Shown piece by piece: positions 1 to 8,122 of a stretch of 47,682 bases of DNA. Made by a program: the position numbers and the translations under genes. The DNA is from Anaerolineae bacterium (GTDB lineage: Bacteria > Chloroflexota > Anaerolineae > JAAYZQ01): contig JAFGIA010000059.1 in NCBI GenBank assembly GCA_016929795.1, positions 1 to 47,682 on the forward strand, in the 5' to 3' direction. Within the stretch, counting starts at the first letter, position 1. Each line of letters begins with the position of its first letter. The notes under the pieces are model-generated. The model searched no databases and was not told the DNA's origin. It saw nothing but the letters and a program-made list of their open reading frames with translations.

Positions 1-23
1 GATTCATCGGGCGCTGCTCCGTA

Positions 24-46
24 GACGGGGCACTTTATGCCCCGTC
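24..46. repeat. GC-rich hairpin
   Basis: A 9-bp perfect stem (GACGGGGCA / TGCCCCGTC) with a 5-nt loop. No T-run follows, so it is not a textbook terminator. It may mark the 3' end of a gene lying left of the window or be a dispersed palindrome. The rest of positions 1-282 holds a candidate promoter and one inverted repeat, described separately, and no convincing gene. Confidence 0.5.
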
Positions 47-104
47 GTTCGTGCGGCCACGATGTCCCTACAAACAAGGGATGCACCACGTCCGGCTTGG
101 GCAC

Positions 105-133
105 TTGCTCTGGATGCGAAACTCGTATATAAT
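105..133 (+). promoter_or_regulatory. candidate sigma70-type promoter
   Basis: TTGCTC (105-110), 17-nt spacer, then a perfect TATAAT (128-133). The -35 is weak (TTG only). The start would lie near 140, leaving a leader of about 140 nt before the gene at 283. Within the leader an ATG at 141 opens a 15-codon frame ending at 188, which is too short to judge. Confidence 0.5.
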
Positions 134-242
134 GTATGAAATGCTCTTCCAAGCTTTGCCTGTGCAGCCAACGTCTACGAGTTGGTGAGAGCTAATCGAG
201 GTGTAGGCCAAGGGTTGTGTTCGTTTGATGTATGTGATGTGT

Positions 243-268
243 GAGACCCTGACCAGGACCAGGGTCTC
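243..268. promoter_or_regulatory. inverted repeat just before the ribosome binding site
   Basis: GAGACCCT (243-250) and AGGGTCTC (261-268) form a perfect 8-bp stem with a 10-nt loop. It ends two bases before the GGAGGG ribosome binding site (271-276) of the gene at 283, so it could act as an operator or as an RNA hairpin affecting translation. The function is inferred. Confidence 0.45.
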
Positions 269-282
269 CAGGAGGGTGGAGC

Positions 283-693
283 ATGGCGAAGGGGAATGGC
301 AACCGTGATCGAGTGACCCAATGGATGCGGTGGATTGCCCGCATCTGGAGCTTGCCGCTCATGAGCTGCGCACTCCTTGTGCTTGTCGGCTATGGATGGA
401 GCTGGTTGACAACGGGTGTCGCAGACCCCTATGCGGTGGAGGACTATGCCCTCACAGAAGCCCTACCTCCGATCTTTATGCTTCTGAGCAGCGTGGGCTT
501 GGGCATTGCCTGGCGCTGGGAGCGATTGGGAGGAACGATTGCTGTTGTTTTCCAACTGGCAGCGCTCCCGTTGCTTTTCATCCATAGTCCACTGACTCGC
601 GATTTCCCGCGTATGGTGGTTCCCTATCTTCTGTCGATGATAGTCACCATTCCTGGCGTGCTGTTCCTGGTCTGTTGGTGGCGATCAAGATAG
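283..693 (+). CDS. small integral membrane protein, unknown function
   Basis: 136 residues, preceded by a strong GGAGGGTGGAG ribosome binding site. I do not recognise a family with certainty. Four hydrophobic segments are visible, at roughly residues 25-43, 61-76, 82-100 and 110-131. The first is preceded by a basic N terminus and the protein ends in WWRSR, so both ends are probably cytoplasmic. No catalytic motif is apparent. It is 52 nt upstream of the FG-GAP protein on the same strand, but the gap carries a separate ribosome binding site and no clear terminator, so co-transcription is possible. The leader with a hairpin at 243-268 suggests regulated expression. Confidence 0.7.
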   Translation: MAKGNGNRDRVTQWMRWIARIWSLPLMSCALLVLVGYGWSWLTTGVADPYAVEDYALTEALPPIFMLLSSVGLGIAWRWERLGGTIAVVFQLAALPLLFIHSPLTRDFPRMVVPYLLSMIVTIPGVLFLVCWWRSR

Positions 694-745
694 GCAGCCA
701 TAAAATGGCCTTCAGATTACCTTACACCACCGGAGGAACAGGCCA

Positions 746-2095
746 ATGAAAACCAGGCAGTTGCTCATTGGATTGATGGCGGGCGTGGGGTTGCTCCTGA
801 CGCTGGTGTTGTTTCTGGCTCTCGTTCGAACCGTCGATTCGCCTGCCCATACTTCTTTGGATACTTCCCCCGACTGGGTGGCCACCGGTGAGAGGGAAGC
901 CAACCACTTTGGCTATGCGGTGGCGACGGCGGGAGACGTAAATGGGGACGGCTACGCCGATGTCGTCGTCGGGGCCGATCGCTATAACCAGTGGACCGGC
1001 CGGACCTACGTCTACCTGGGAAATGCCGGTGGCTTGAGTGCCACGCCCATCTTTACCGCCACCGGCGAGGGTGGCAACAACCACTTTGGCTACGCGGTGG
1101 GCACGGCGGGGGATGTGAACGGGGATGGCTACGATGACATCATTGTCGGAGCCTACCATTACCAAGAGTTCACCGGCCGGGTCTATGTCTACGCAGGCCA
1201 CGCCGGGGGGCTGAGCGCTACTCCCGTCTTGACCATCACCGGCGAGGGGCCAAACATCTACTTTGGTCGCTCGGTGGGGGCGGCAGGGGACGTGAACGGG
1301 GATGGCTACGACGACGTCATCGTTGGTGCCCAGGCCTACGATCATTGGACAGGCCGGGTCTATGTCTACGCCGGGAGTCCCAGTGGACTCGGTGCTCCCC
1401 CCATCTTTACCGCCAGCGGCGAAGGCCCGTCCAATTCCTTCGGTCGCTCAGTGGGCACGGCCGGGGACGTGAACGGAGATGGCTATGCCGACATTGTCGT
1501 CGGAGCACACGGCTATGGCAACTTTCAGGGCCGGATCTATGTCTACGCCGGCAGTGCCGATGGCCTCGGCGCAGCTCCCCTGTTCACGGCTACTGGCCAG
1601 GGGGGCAATGGCCATTTTGGCTACTCGGCAGGCACGGCCGGGGATGTGAACGGCGACGGCTACGCTGACCTCATTGTCGGGGCCAATCGTGGGAGCAACA
1701 ACACGGGCTGGGTTTACGTCTACGCCGGGGGCAGCAAGGGGCTGAGCGCTACTCCCATCTTTACCGCCACGGGTGAGGGTGAGCACAGCCACTTTGGCTT
1801 TTCAGTGAGCGCGGCAGGCGACACGAATGGGGACGGCTACGACGACGTGATCGTCGGGGCCTACCACTACAACAACTCCACAGGTCGGGTCTATGTCTAT
1901 CCTGGAAACGCGGATGGCTTGAACATCACCCCGATCCTCTCCGTCACGGGCGAAGGCCCGGTCAACTCTTTCGGCCGCTCGGTAAGCATGGCCGGGGATG
2001 TGAATGGCAAAGGGTGTGCTGACGTTGTCATCGGGGCCTGCGGCTACGACGATTACACGGGCCGGGCTTATCTCTACTTGGGCGAAGGGGAATGA
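746..2095 (+). CDS. secreted/anchored seven-bladed FG-GAP (integrin alpha-like) beta-propeller
   Basis: 449 residues. After an N-terminal hydrophobic segment (residues 6-27, no lipobox) come six exact 59-residue repeats beginning at residue 48 and a final 48-residue repeat, i.e. seven blades. Each blade contains FG(Y/R/F)S/AV..AGDVNGDGYxDVVVGA and a later GRVYVYxG strand. The DVNGDGYAD loop is the Ca2+-binding loop of FG-GAP/integrin alpha propellers (family knowledge). The last blade is degenerate there (DVNGKGCAD), losing an acidic ligand. Probably an extracellular propeller held by an uncleaved signal anchor; partner unknown. Ribosome binding site GGAGGA at 734-739. The 177-bp DNA repeats are similar enough to recombine. 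Confidence 0.9.
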   Translation: MKTRQLLIGLMAGVGLLLTLVLFLALVRTVDSPAHTSLDTSPDWVATGEREANHFGYAVATAGDVNGDGYADVVVGADRYNQWTGRTYVYLGNAGGLSATPIFTATGEGGNNHFGYAVGTAGDVNGDGYDDIIVGAYHYQEFTGRVYVYAGHAGGLSATPVLTITGEGPNIYFGRSVGAAGDVNGDGYDDVIVGAQAYDHWTGRVYVYAGSPSGLGAPPIFTASGEGPSNSFGRSVGTAGDVNGDGYADIVVGAHGYGNFQGRIYVYAGSADGLGAAPLFTATGQGGNGHFGYSAGTAGDVNGDGYADLIVGANRGSNNTGWVYVYAGGSKGLSATPIFTATGEGEHSHFGFSVSAAGDTNGDGYDDVIVGAYHYNNSTGRVYVYPGNADGLNITPILSVTGEGPVNSFGRSVSMAGDVNGKGCADVVIGACGYDDYTGRAYLYLGEGE

Positions 2096-2124
2096 TCGCC
2101 TGGGGCTAGATGAGATCAGGTCAT

Positions 2125-2153
2125 TTGACAGGTTTCGCGTTTGGGTTTATACT
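2125..2153 (+). promoter_or_regulatory. sigma70-type promoter, leaderless for the MFS gene
   Basis: TTGACA (2125-2130), exactly 17 nt, TATACT (2148-2153). The ATG at 2161 follows seven bases after the -10, where transcription should begin, so the mRNA is predicted to be leaderless. No Shine-Dalgarno precedes that ATG. Confidence 0.8.
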
Positions 2154-2160
2154 CCAGGCA

Positions 2161-3360
2161 ATGGCACAGACTTTTCATCGCGATCGTTCTACCTGGCTGC
2201 TTTATCTTTTCCTGGCCTTCTATGGCTATTTCCTCAATATCTTGGGCCCGATTACCCCTTTTCTCAAGGACGAGCTTGCGCTCTCGTACACGGTGAGCAG
2301 CCTGCACTTTACGGCTTTTGCCGTGGGTATCTTGCTGGTGGGGGTGGGGGGGCACCTTGTGGTCCGGCGGCTGGGTCGCGGGCGCGCGCTTTGGCTGGGG
2401 GCCCTGGGGATGAGTGTGAGCGCTCTGCTATTGGTAGCCGGCCGCTCGGCGCCGCTCACGATTGGCGCATCCTTTTGCATGGGCCTGGTCGGCTCGTTGC
2501 TGCTGGCCGTGGTCCCGCCCGCCTTGTCGGACCTGCACGGCGAGCTGCGGGCGGTGGCCCTGTCGGAAGCGAATGTGATTGCGTCGCTGATCTCTACTGC
2601 CGCGCCGTTGTTGGTGGGCTGGTTTGCCCCGCTGCGCGGTGGACCCGAGTACCCCGCGGGCGGCTGGCGGCTGGCCCTGGTGGCTGCCGCTTGTGCCCCG
2701 TTCTTGATGCGCCTTGGGTTCCGCCATGCGACGCTCCCGCAGTCCCTGTCCGGTACACACGATTCTCCTTCGGCCCGGCGGCCTTTACCCCTCTTGTTCT
2801 GGGTCTATTGGGCAGCGCTGGTGCTGGCCGTGTCGGTCGAGTTCTGCATGGTCTTTTGGAGCGCCGACTATGTGGAGAAGAGCCTGGGTCTGCTCAAGGC
2901 GCACGCGGCCCAGTCCACCAGCCTCTTCCTGGCGGGCATGATCCTGGGGCGCCTGGTCTCCAGCCGCCTGGTGCAACGTTTTTCGGCCCATCGAGTGGTG
3001 ATGGCTTCCCTGGCCGTGGCGGGCAGCGGCTTCCTGCTCTTCTGGATGACACACACGGCCCTGCTCGGGTTGGTGGGGCTGTTTGTCACCGGCCTGGGCG
3101 TCGCCGGGCTGTATCCCCTGCTCCTGGCGCTGGCCCTCGGCGTGGCCCGTGATGATCCCGATCAGGCTGGTGCGCGCACCACGCTGGCTTCGGGCACGGC
3201 CATTCTGGCTCTGCCCCTGGTATTGGGCCGTCTGGCCGATCTGGTTGGCATCCGGCCGGCCTACGGAGTGGTGGGCATCTTGTTGATCGGCATTCTCTTG
3301 ATCACGCTGATCACAGGGAAGAAGGTCCAGTTCATTCAGGACGGCGATCGTCTGTCATAG
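2161..3360 (+). CDS. major facilitator superfamily transporter
   Basis: 399 residues from ATG 2161. A frame extension up to 2110 exists, but the promoter boxes lie inside it, so it would not be transcribed. The protein is very hydrophobic, with about 12 predicted membrane segments and the MFS layout of two six-helix halves. The loop after helix 2 (VVRRLGRGRALWLGA) has the basic G-x-x-x-R-x-G-R-R type composition of MFS motif A, and a second such loop follows in the C half (SRLVQRFSAHRVV). The substrate cannot be told; it resembles the cyanate/YbfB-like MFS branch only loosely. It stands alone with its own promoter and is followed by another promoter at 3401. Confidence 0.85.
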   Translation: MAQTFHRDRSTWLLYLFLAFYGYFLNILGPITPFLKDELALSYTVSSLHFTAFAVGILLVGVGGHLVVRRLGRGRALWLGALGMSVSALLLVAGRSAPLTIGASFCMGLVGSLLLAVVPPALSDLHGELRAVALSEANVIASLISTAAPLLVGWFAPLRGGPEYPAGGWRLALVAAACAPFLMRLGFRHATLPQSLSGTHDSPSARRPLPLLFWVYWAALVLAVSVEFCMVFWSADYVEKSLGLLKAHAAQSTSLFLAGMILGRLVSSRLVQRFSAHRVVMASLAVAGSGFLLFWMTHTALLGLVGLFVTGLGVAGLYPLLLALALGVARDDPDQAGARTTLASGTAILALPLVLGRLADLVGIRPAYGVVGILLIGILLITLITGKKVQFIQDGDRLS

Positions 3361-3400
3361 GGCAGTGCACTGGGCACTGGTGGAAGCCAGGCTTGCCAAC

Positions 3401-3429
3401 TTGACATGTGCGCAACCCTTGAATAAAAT
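3401..3429 (+). promoter_or_regulatory. sigma70-type promoter
   Basis: TTGACA (3401-3406), 17 nt, TAAAAT (3424-3429). Transcription should begin near 3436-3437, giving a leader of about 30 nt before GTG 3468. Confidence 0.8.
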
Positions 3430-3467
3430 CAGCGCTGTTGGAGCGGGGAACGTGGAAAGGAGTGAAT

Positions 3468-3788
3468 GTGCATACCTATTTTGAAGTGAAACCAATCCGG
3501 CCATTCGATCCTACTGCTGTGGTCATGGGCGGTGCCGAGAATGACGCAGATTCGCTTCTCTTCGACGAGGGTGCGCTGCCGCCCGAGTTCTTTGACCTGA
3601 GCAGTGGGCTTGCCGGCGAGCTGCTACACCGGCTCTCTATCTATCAAATGCGTTTGGCTGCGGTGGTCCCGGATCTGACCATCTACTCTGCTCACTTTCA
3701 GGCCTTTGCTCTTGAGGCGAACAAGGGAGAGCAATTTCGGTTTTTCCTCACGCGCCAGGAAGCGATCCTCTGGCTGGAGCAGGTCTGA
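3468..3788 (+). CDS. small conserved-looking protein, unknown function
   Basis: 106 residues from GTG 3468, chosen because AAAGGAG (3456-3462) sits 5 nt upstream. A TTG at 3438, almost at the predicted transcript start, would give a 116-residue leaderless alternative. The sequence is acidic and soluble with no membrane segment or recognisable catalytic motif; it ends in an aromatic region (FRFFLTRQEAILWLEQV). Its TGA shares an A with the ATG of the Nudix gene (TGATG), so the two are translationally coupled and probably functionally linked. I do not recognise the family. Confidence 0.7.
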   Translation: MHTYFEVKPIRPFDPTAVVMGGAENDADSLLFDEGALPPEFFDLSSGLAGELLHRLSIYQMRLAAVVPDLTIYSAHFQAFALEANKGEQFRFFLTRQEAILWLEQV

Positions 3789-4258
3789 TGGTCATGACCC
3801 CAACGAGCATACAGGCCAGCGGGATCGCGACGAAAACGGACCAGGTGTACCCCGAGCCGACCGTCGGTGCGCTCATTCTAAACCAGCGCGGCGAGCTGTT
3901 CCTGATGCGCTCGCACAAGTGGCACGGTGCGTACGTCGTGCCCGGCGGGCACGTGGAGCTGGGCGAGCGGCTGGAAGACGCGCTGCGCCGCGAGGTGAAG
4001 GAAGAGACGGGCCTCGACATCCGTGACGTCGAGTTCCTGCAGCACCAGGAGTTTATCTTTGACGAGGCGTTCTGGAAGCGGCGCCACTTTATCTTTTTCG
4101 ATTACGTGTGCCGTGCCGATGCGACGGATGTAACCCTGAACGACGAGGCGCAAGAGTACCTGTGGGTGGCGCCCGAGGAGGCGCTGCCGCTGCCGCTGGA
4201 GCCCTACACAGTGACGGCGGTGCGTTCTTTGCTGGCGCGGTGCGCCGCCGGCCGCTGA
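3788..4258 (+). CDS. Nudix hydrolase
   Basis: 156 residues. A complete Nudix box (G-x5-E-x7-REVxEExGL) runs from Gly54 to Leu76: G54, E60, R68-E69, E72-E73, G75. It binds the divalent metal and is diagnostic for hydrolases of nucleoside diphosphates linked to another moiety. The preceding strand (LMRSHKWHGAYVVPGG) is the usual substrate-side strand of the fold. The length is typical of small single-domain Nudix enzymes; the substrate cannot be deduced. Start overlaps the stop of the upstream gene by one base. The first 20 or so residues are poorly conserved, so a later start is possible. Confidence 0.93.
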   Translation: MVMTPTSIQASGIATKTDQVYPEPTVGALILNQRGELFLMRSHKWHGAYVVPGGHVELGERLEDALRREVKEETGLDIRDVEFLQHQEFIFDEAFWKRRHFIFFDYVCRADATDVTLNDEAQEYLWVAPEEALPLPLEPYTVTAVRSLLARCAAGR

Positions 4259-4285
4259 GTACGTTCGCAAAAATCCTGCGGGATC

Positions 4286-4324
4286 TGTCATTGCGAAGGC
4301 GCTTCTGCCGAAGCGAAGCGAGCC
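4286..4324. repeat. degenerate dispersed-repeat-like sequence
   Basis: The gap between the Nudix and TfoX-N genes contains GTCATTGCGAAGG followed by CCGAAGCGAAGCGAG. This resembles the intergenic 'GTCATTGCGAAG...CGAAGCAAT' elements found in many bacterial genomes. Only one copy is seen here, so this rests on resemblance. Confidence 0.3.
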
Positions 4325-4344
4325 CCAACACAGAGGAGATCACG

Positions 4345-4674
4345 ATGGCGTACAATCAAGACGTGGCACGGCGCATCCGCGCGCAACTGGCGACAATGCA
4401 GCCATACACCGAAAAGCGCATGTTCGGCGGCGTTGCCTTTTTCGTGAACGGCAACATGGCGTGCGGCATCATGGACGACAGGGTAATGATCCGCGTGGGG
4501 TCGGACCGCTACGAGGAAGCGCTGGACCGGCCGTACGTGGGACCATTCGATAGAAACGGCCGGCCGATGCGGGGCTGGGTAGGCGTGCAGCCAGAGGGGT
4601 ATGCATCAGAGGAGGAGCTTGCCGGCTGGCTGAGCCAGGGTGTCGAGGTTGCCGCCTCGCTGCCGCCCAAGTAG
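4345..4674 (+). CDS. TfoX N-terminal domain protein
   Basis: 109 residues from ATG 4345, chosen because GAGGAG (4333-4338) lies 6 nt upstream and the fold begins here; upstream in-frame codons are repeat-like sequence. The pattern TEKRMFGGVAFFVNGNMACG, then DRVMIRVG and a C-terminal RGWVxV segment, is that of the TfoX N-terminal domain family. In gamma-proteobacteria TfoX regulates competence, but stand-alone N-domain proteins of about 110 residues are widespread and their role is not established. It converges on the SIR2 gene; the 34-nt gap holds only a short TGCCG/CGGCA stem. Confidence 0.88.
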   Translation: MAYNQDVARRIRAQLATMQPYTEKRMFGGVAFFVNGNMACGIMDDRVMIRVGSDRYEEALDRPYVGPFDRNGRPMRGWVGVQPEGYASEEELAGWLSQGVEVAASLPPK

Positions 4675-4708
4675 TGCCGCCTGTACGGCAGTACGTAGAA
4701 AGGGTACC

Positions 4709-6604
4709 TTACTGCCACACCTCGGGATAGTGCCGCGCCAGCCACTCGCGCACCGCGTACCCTTCTTCCTCGTCCATGGTTTCGAGCTGCCGGCGCAGCG
4801 CTGCCCGTTCATGCGCCACGCTCAGGTTGAGCGCCTTTTCCAGCCCTTTTTCCTCCGCCAATCGCAGCAGGTCGAACAGGTGGCTGAATGGGTAGCCGAG
4901 GGTGGGGGCCACTTCGATGGCAGCCAGTAGCGTCTGGCGCGCGGCCTCAAAGTGGCGCGCGGCGTCGTCGACCCGGCCCTGGGTCATTGCAATTTCGGTG
5001 CGCAGCCGGTAGCCCTTGCCGAGGTGGTTCAGTGCGTACGCGCACGCCATGCCCCCCATCGGCGGCGCGTACAGATCCCGGCCGGCCTCCTGATAGTCCA
5101 CAGCCCGGCGCAGGCGCAGCCGCGCTGCGTCGAGCCGCCCGCGAGCCATCTCGATCTCGGCCAGCCGGTTATTGACATAACCATATTCCGCCAGGTCGCT
5201 GGGGCGGCGCGCCAGCCATGTGCGGTCGAGCTCTCCATCCTCCGCCAGGATGCAGCGCGCCAGGTGACCCTCGGCCCATTCATACTCGGCCAGGTCGAGC
5301 ACCATCGACTTGTCGACCGAGATGCGGCGAAAGGCTTCGAGCCGCTCCTGCGCCACCGACAGGTAACAGCGGGCCAGGTCGCCCGCGATCTCTTTGGTCT
5401 GCACGCTTGGATCGTGCCAGCCACCCTGCGCCAGCCGGCGGTAGACGCGCTGGTAGGCTTGCAGCGCCAGGTCCCACTTTTCCAGCTCGTAGAGCGTGTT
5501 GCCCAGGCGCAGCCAGTGCTGAGCCGGCACTGTCACGCCGATCTCTTCGAGCAGTTGCAGCAGATTGTGCACGCTGTATAGCTGCTGCCGCTCGGTAGCC
5601 GACGTCTGGCTCCATAGAATGGCCCCCGCGCGCTCTGCAAGCAACCCATCGCCTCGCTCGCGTATTTCGCCCAACAGCGGCAGGCGGATGCGCTCATAGG
5701 CATTGGCTGCTGCCTGCGCCAGGTCCGCGACCCGCTCCTCGAGCTCGATCTGTTCCGCTCCCAGCCCGCGCAGGATCGTCGGCAAGTCTTGCCGGCGAGC
5801 AGCCCAGCCTGTCGCGATCTGTTGTGCTTGCGCCATGAATGCCTCCACCTGGCGTGGAGAGGCGATCGAGAGGATCAGCAGCCGCTGGCGCCGCCAGTAT
5901 TGCAGCACGTACTCGTTCACCGATGACTGGAGCATGAGGGCATAGGCATAGCGCCGGAAGGAGCCGAGCACTTGCTGCACGATGCGATAGATGGCGCGAA
6001 AGTTGGGATCGCGCAGGCTAAAGCCGACGAAAAGAAAGGTGCGCGTCGACAGGAGTGACTGGAGGTAGGTGATGGTCGCCGGGTGGTCGAGATCGTAGGC
6101 ATCGTAATCCTCGCGGGTGGCGATCATTGTGTGAGGCTGCGATACACAGCCGTGCATCTTGACCAGCGTGGTACGGCTGCGCTCGGTGACGCGGCCCACC
6201 TGCGTATCTTCGACGACGACGTCCACCTCGCGGCCCTGTTCCTGAAACGCCCGCTCCAACAAGCGGTCATAGTTGGTGGTAAAGATCACGTCCCAGGGAA
6301 AGCGCACGAGCGTGCGTTGCAGCTCTGTCGGTTCCGCCGGTGCGTCGAACAGCTCCACCAGGTGCTTTTCCAGCGCGGCCCGTCCGCGGGCCTCCACGTA
6401 CCACTGCAATAGATCCAGGTGATCGGCGTTGTCAGCCGGCAGGCCGGCTTCGTCCGCCACCTCTCGCACCAACTGGTTCCACGTTGGGTAGCGCCCGTGC
6501 GACACGCCCGCACCGCAGAACAACACTGCGTTGCCGGCGCTCATCTCCTGGAGGAGATACTCGTGGGTGCGCAGTAGCTGGTCCGTGTCTTGCGTGCCTG
6601 GCAA
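4709..6604 (-). CDS. SIR2-domain protein with C-terminal helical repeats (possible defence NADase)
   Basis: 631 residues. Residues about 20-270 form a SIR2-like domain: GAG (31-33), FTTNYD (108-113, Asn111), KMHG (149-152, His151) and FVGFSLRDPN (192-201). In anti-phage SIR2 proteins (ThsA, DSR1/2 and related) the equivalent Asn and His are needed for NAD+ hydrolysis. The C-terminal half (about 330-620) is rich in Leu/Ala/Arg helices in TPR-like pairs. Initiation is at a TTG directly after the stop of the upstream MFS gene (TAG-TTG), with GGAGGAG 9 nt before it, so translation is strongly coupled. The domain layout fits a sensor-plus-NADase, but a metabolic SIR2 role is not excluded. Confidence 0.85.
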   Translation of the reverse strand: MPGTQDTDQLLRTHEYLLQEMSAGNAVLFCGAGVSHGRYPTWNQLVREVADEAGLPADNADHLDLLQWYVEARGRAALEKHLVELFDAPAEPTELQRTLVRFPWDVIFTTNYDRLLERAFQEQGREVDVVVEDTQVGRVTERSRTTLVKMHGCVSQPHTMIATREDYDAYDLDHPATITYLQSLLSTRTFLFVGFSLRDPNFRAIYRIVQQVLGSFRRYAYALMLQSSVNEYVLQYWRRQRLLILSIASPRQVEAFMAQAQQIATGWAARRQDLPTILRGLGAEQIELEERVADLAQAAANAYERIRLPLLGEIRERGDGLLAERAGAILWSQTSATERQQLYSVHNLLQLLEEIGVTVPAQHWLRLGNTLYELEKWDLALQAYQRVYRRLAQGGWHDPSVQTKEIAGDLARCYLSVAQERLEAFRRISVDKSMVLDLAEYEWAEGHLARCILAEDGELDRTWLARRPSDLAEYGYVNNRLAEIEMARGRLDAARLRLRRAVDYQEAGRDLYAPPMGGMACAYALNHLGKGYRLRTEIAMTQGRVDDAARHFEAARQTLLAAIEVAPTLGYPFSHLFDLLRLAEEKGLEKALNLSVAHERAALRRQLETMDEEEGYAVREWLARHYPEVWQ

Positions 6605-7957
6605 CTAGCCCAGCTCCTCCGCGCGCTCGGCCATGAGCGCCCTCAGCCGCGCCGAGTCGCGTGGATAGGACCAGTAAAAGAGGCTGAACAGCGTGGCACA
6701 GATCACCCACGGGAAGGGGATGGTCCATAACAGCGCTTTCGTAAAGCCGATCGTGTCGGCCAGGCCGCCGGCGACGAGGGCCACCAGCGCCGCGAAGCCA
6801 CTCTCGATGAACGTCACCATGGCAAAGGCCGACGCGCGCAGCTCGGGGGGCGTAACGCCCTGCATCATTGGCTCCTTGGCGCCTTTGCCGGGCCAACTGA
6901 TAAAGAAGGCCGTGCCCAGGCACCAGGCGAACAGCGCCCCCAGTGGCCAGCTCTCTGTCTGTGTGAAGAGGAGGTAGGTCGCCGGGATGCCAATGATGAT
7001 CGAAATCTGGCCGATCGCCGTGCGCCCATACTTGGGACTGCGGCCCTCGGCCCAGTCGCCCAGGATCCCGCCTACCACGTTGCTGATGGCCGTGCCGACC
7101 ACAACGCCGGCAAAGACGATCGAGGCCGTCTGCTCGTCCAGGCCCCGCTCGCGCACGAGCCAGGTGATGAGGTAGAGCCCCATGACTACCCACGGCATGG
7201 ACCCGGCCAACCCCTGCGCGATCGCCACCCAGACGGTGGGGATGCGCAGCACCCTGGGCACGTCCGACAGCTTGACACGGTAGGCATTCGCGGCCTCGGC
7301 CGTGATCCGCCCGGCCAGCTCGGGCTCGGCCGCGCCGCGCACCGGCTCGTCCACCAGCAGCCACACTACCAGCCCCGAAAGGACGCTAAAGGCGCCGAGC
7401 GAAAAAAAGCCCCAGCGCCACAGCGTGGGCGAGGCCAGGAATCCCAGGCTGACGGTGCCGATGACGATGCCCAGCACGCCGATCCCCTCCAGCATACCCA
7501 GCGCCCGCCCGCGCTGCCGTGGCGGAAATGTATCGGACATGATCGAGAAGGTGGCGGGCATCAGGCAGCCCAGCCCCAGCCCCGAGATGGCGCGGATCAC
7601 CAGCAACTGGCCAAAATTCTGGGTAAAGCCACAGAAGAGCGTCCAGAAGCCCCACAGGCCGGTGCCGATGACGATCACCTGCTTGCGGGAAAAGCGGTCG
7701 GCGGCAAATCCCCAGAAGGGCGCCGACAATGCCTGCAGCAGGCTGCGAATGGTGCCTACCAGGCCGAGGTCGCTATAGCTCAACCCCCACAGGTTTTGAA
7801 GCGTGGGAAAGAGCACCGACATCGATTGGGCCTCGCCCTGGTCGATGAAATAGCCAAAGGCGAGGGCCACCAGGGTGCGCCAGCGCCCGCGCGGGCGAGC
7901 GGCAGGTGCCTGCGCTGTGGCAGACCGTGCGGCGGCGTGGGCTTGATCTTCTATCAT
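6605..7957 (-). CDS. major facilitator superfamily transporter
   Basis: 450 residues with about 12 membrane segments after a 25-residue basic/Ala-rich N terminus. The N half carries GFAADRFSRKQVIVIG, an MFS motif A loop, and then ISGLGLGCLMPATFSIMSDTFPPRQRGRALG, the conserved helix 4-5 region of sugar-phosphate/anion MFS carriers such as the spinster-like group. The C half repeats a charged loop (GDWAEGRSPKYGR). Substrate unknown. It is the first gene of a two-gene minus-strand operon with the SIR2 protein, which begins at the base after its stop codon. A promoter lies at 8018-8046. Confidence 0.9.
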   Translation of the reverse strand: MIEDQAHAAARSATAQAPAARPRGRWRTLVALAFGYFIDQGEAQSMSVLFPTLQNLWGLSYSDLGLVGTIRSLLQALSAPFWGFAADRFSRKQVIVIGTGLWGFWTLFCGFTQNFGQLLVIRAISGLGLGCLMPATFSIMSDTFPPRQRGRALGMLEGIGVLGIVIGTVSLGFLASPTLWRWGFFSLGAFSVLSGLVVWLLVDEPVRGAAEPELAGRITAEAANAYRVKLSDVPRVLRIPTVWVAIAQGLAGSMPWVVMGLYLITWLVRERGLDEQTASIVFAGVVVGTAISNVVGGILGDWAEGRSPKYGRTAIGQISIIIGIPATYLLFTQTESWPLGALFAWCLGTAFFISWPGKGAKEPMMQGVTPPELRASAFAMVTFIESGFAALVALVAGGLADTIGFTKALLWTIPFPWVICATLFSLFYWSYPRDSARLRALMAERAEELG

Positions 7958-8017
7958 GGATTCCCCTCCGAACCCTTAGAATGGACTGCCGGGTACACTG
8001 CGGATGCAGCAGCCTAC

Positions 8018-8046
8018 ACTTTACTATGAATTGTCCCGCGCGTCAA
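8018..8046 (-). promoter_or_regulatory. promoter of the MFS-SIR2 operon
   Basis: On the minus strand, TTGACG (8046-8041), 17 nt, TAAAGT (8023-8018). The -10 matches at four of six positions. It is back-to-back with the plus-strand promoter at 8073. Confidence 0.55.
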
Positions 8047-8072
8047 GTTTGCCGAATCGGTGCAGCGATGAC

Positions 8073-8101
8073 TTGACACACTCATACCCCCGCATTATAA
8101 T
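8073..8101 (+). promoter_or_regulatory. consensus sigma70 promoter of the 8.1-21.4 kb operon
   Basis: TTGACA (8073-8078), 17 nt, TATAAT (8096-8101): a perfect match in both boxes and spacing. The predicted start is near 8108. With the minus-strand promoter at 8018-8046 it forms a divergent pair whose -35 boxes are 26 nt apart, so one regulator could act on both. Confidence 0.9.
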
Positions 8102-8122
8102 CCGGCCGTGTCCTGATCGCCT

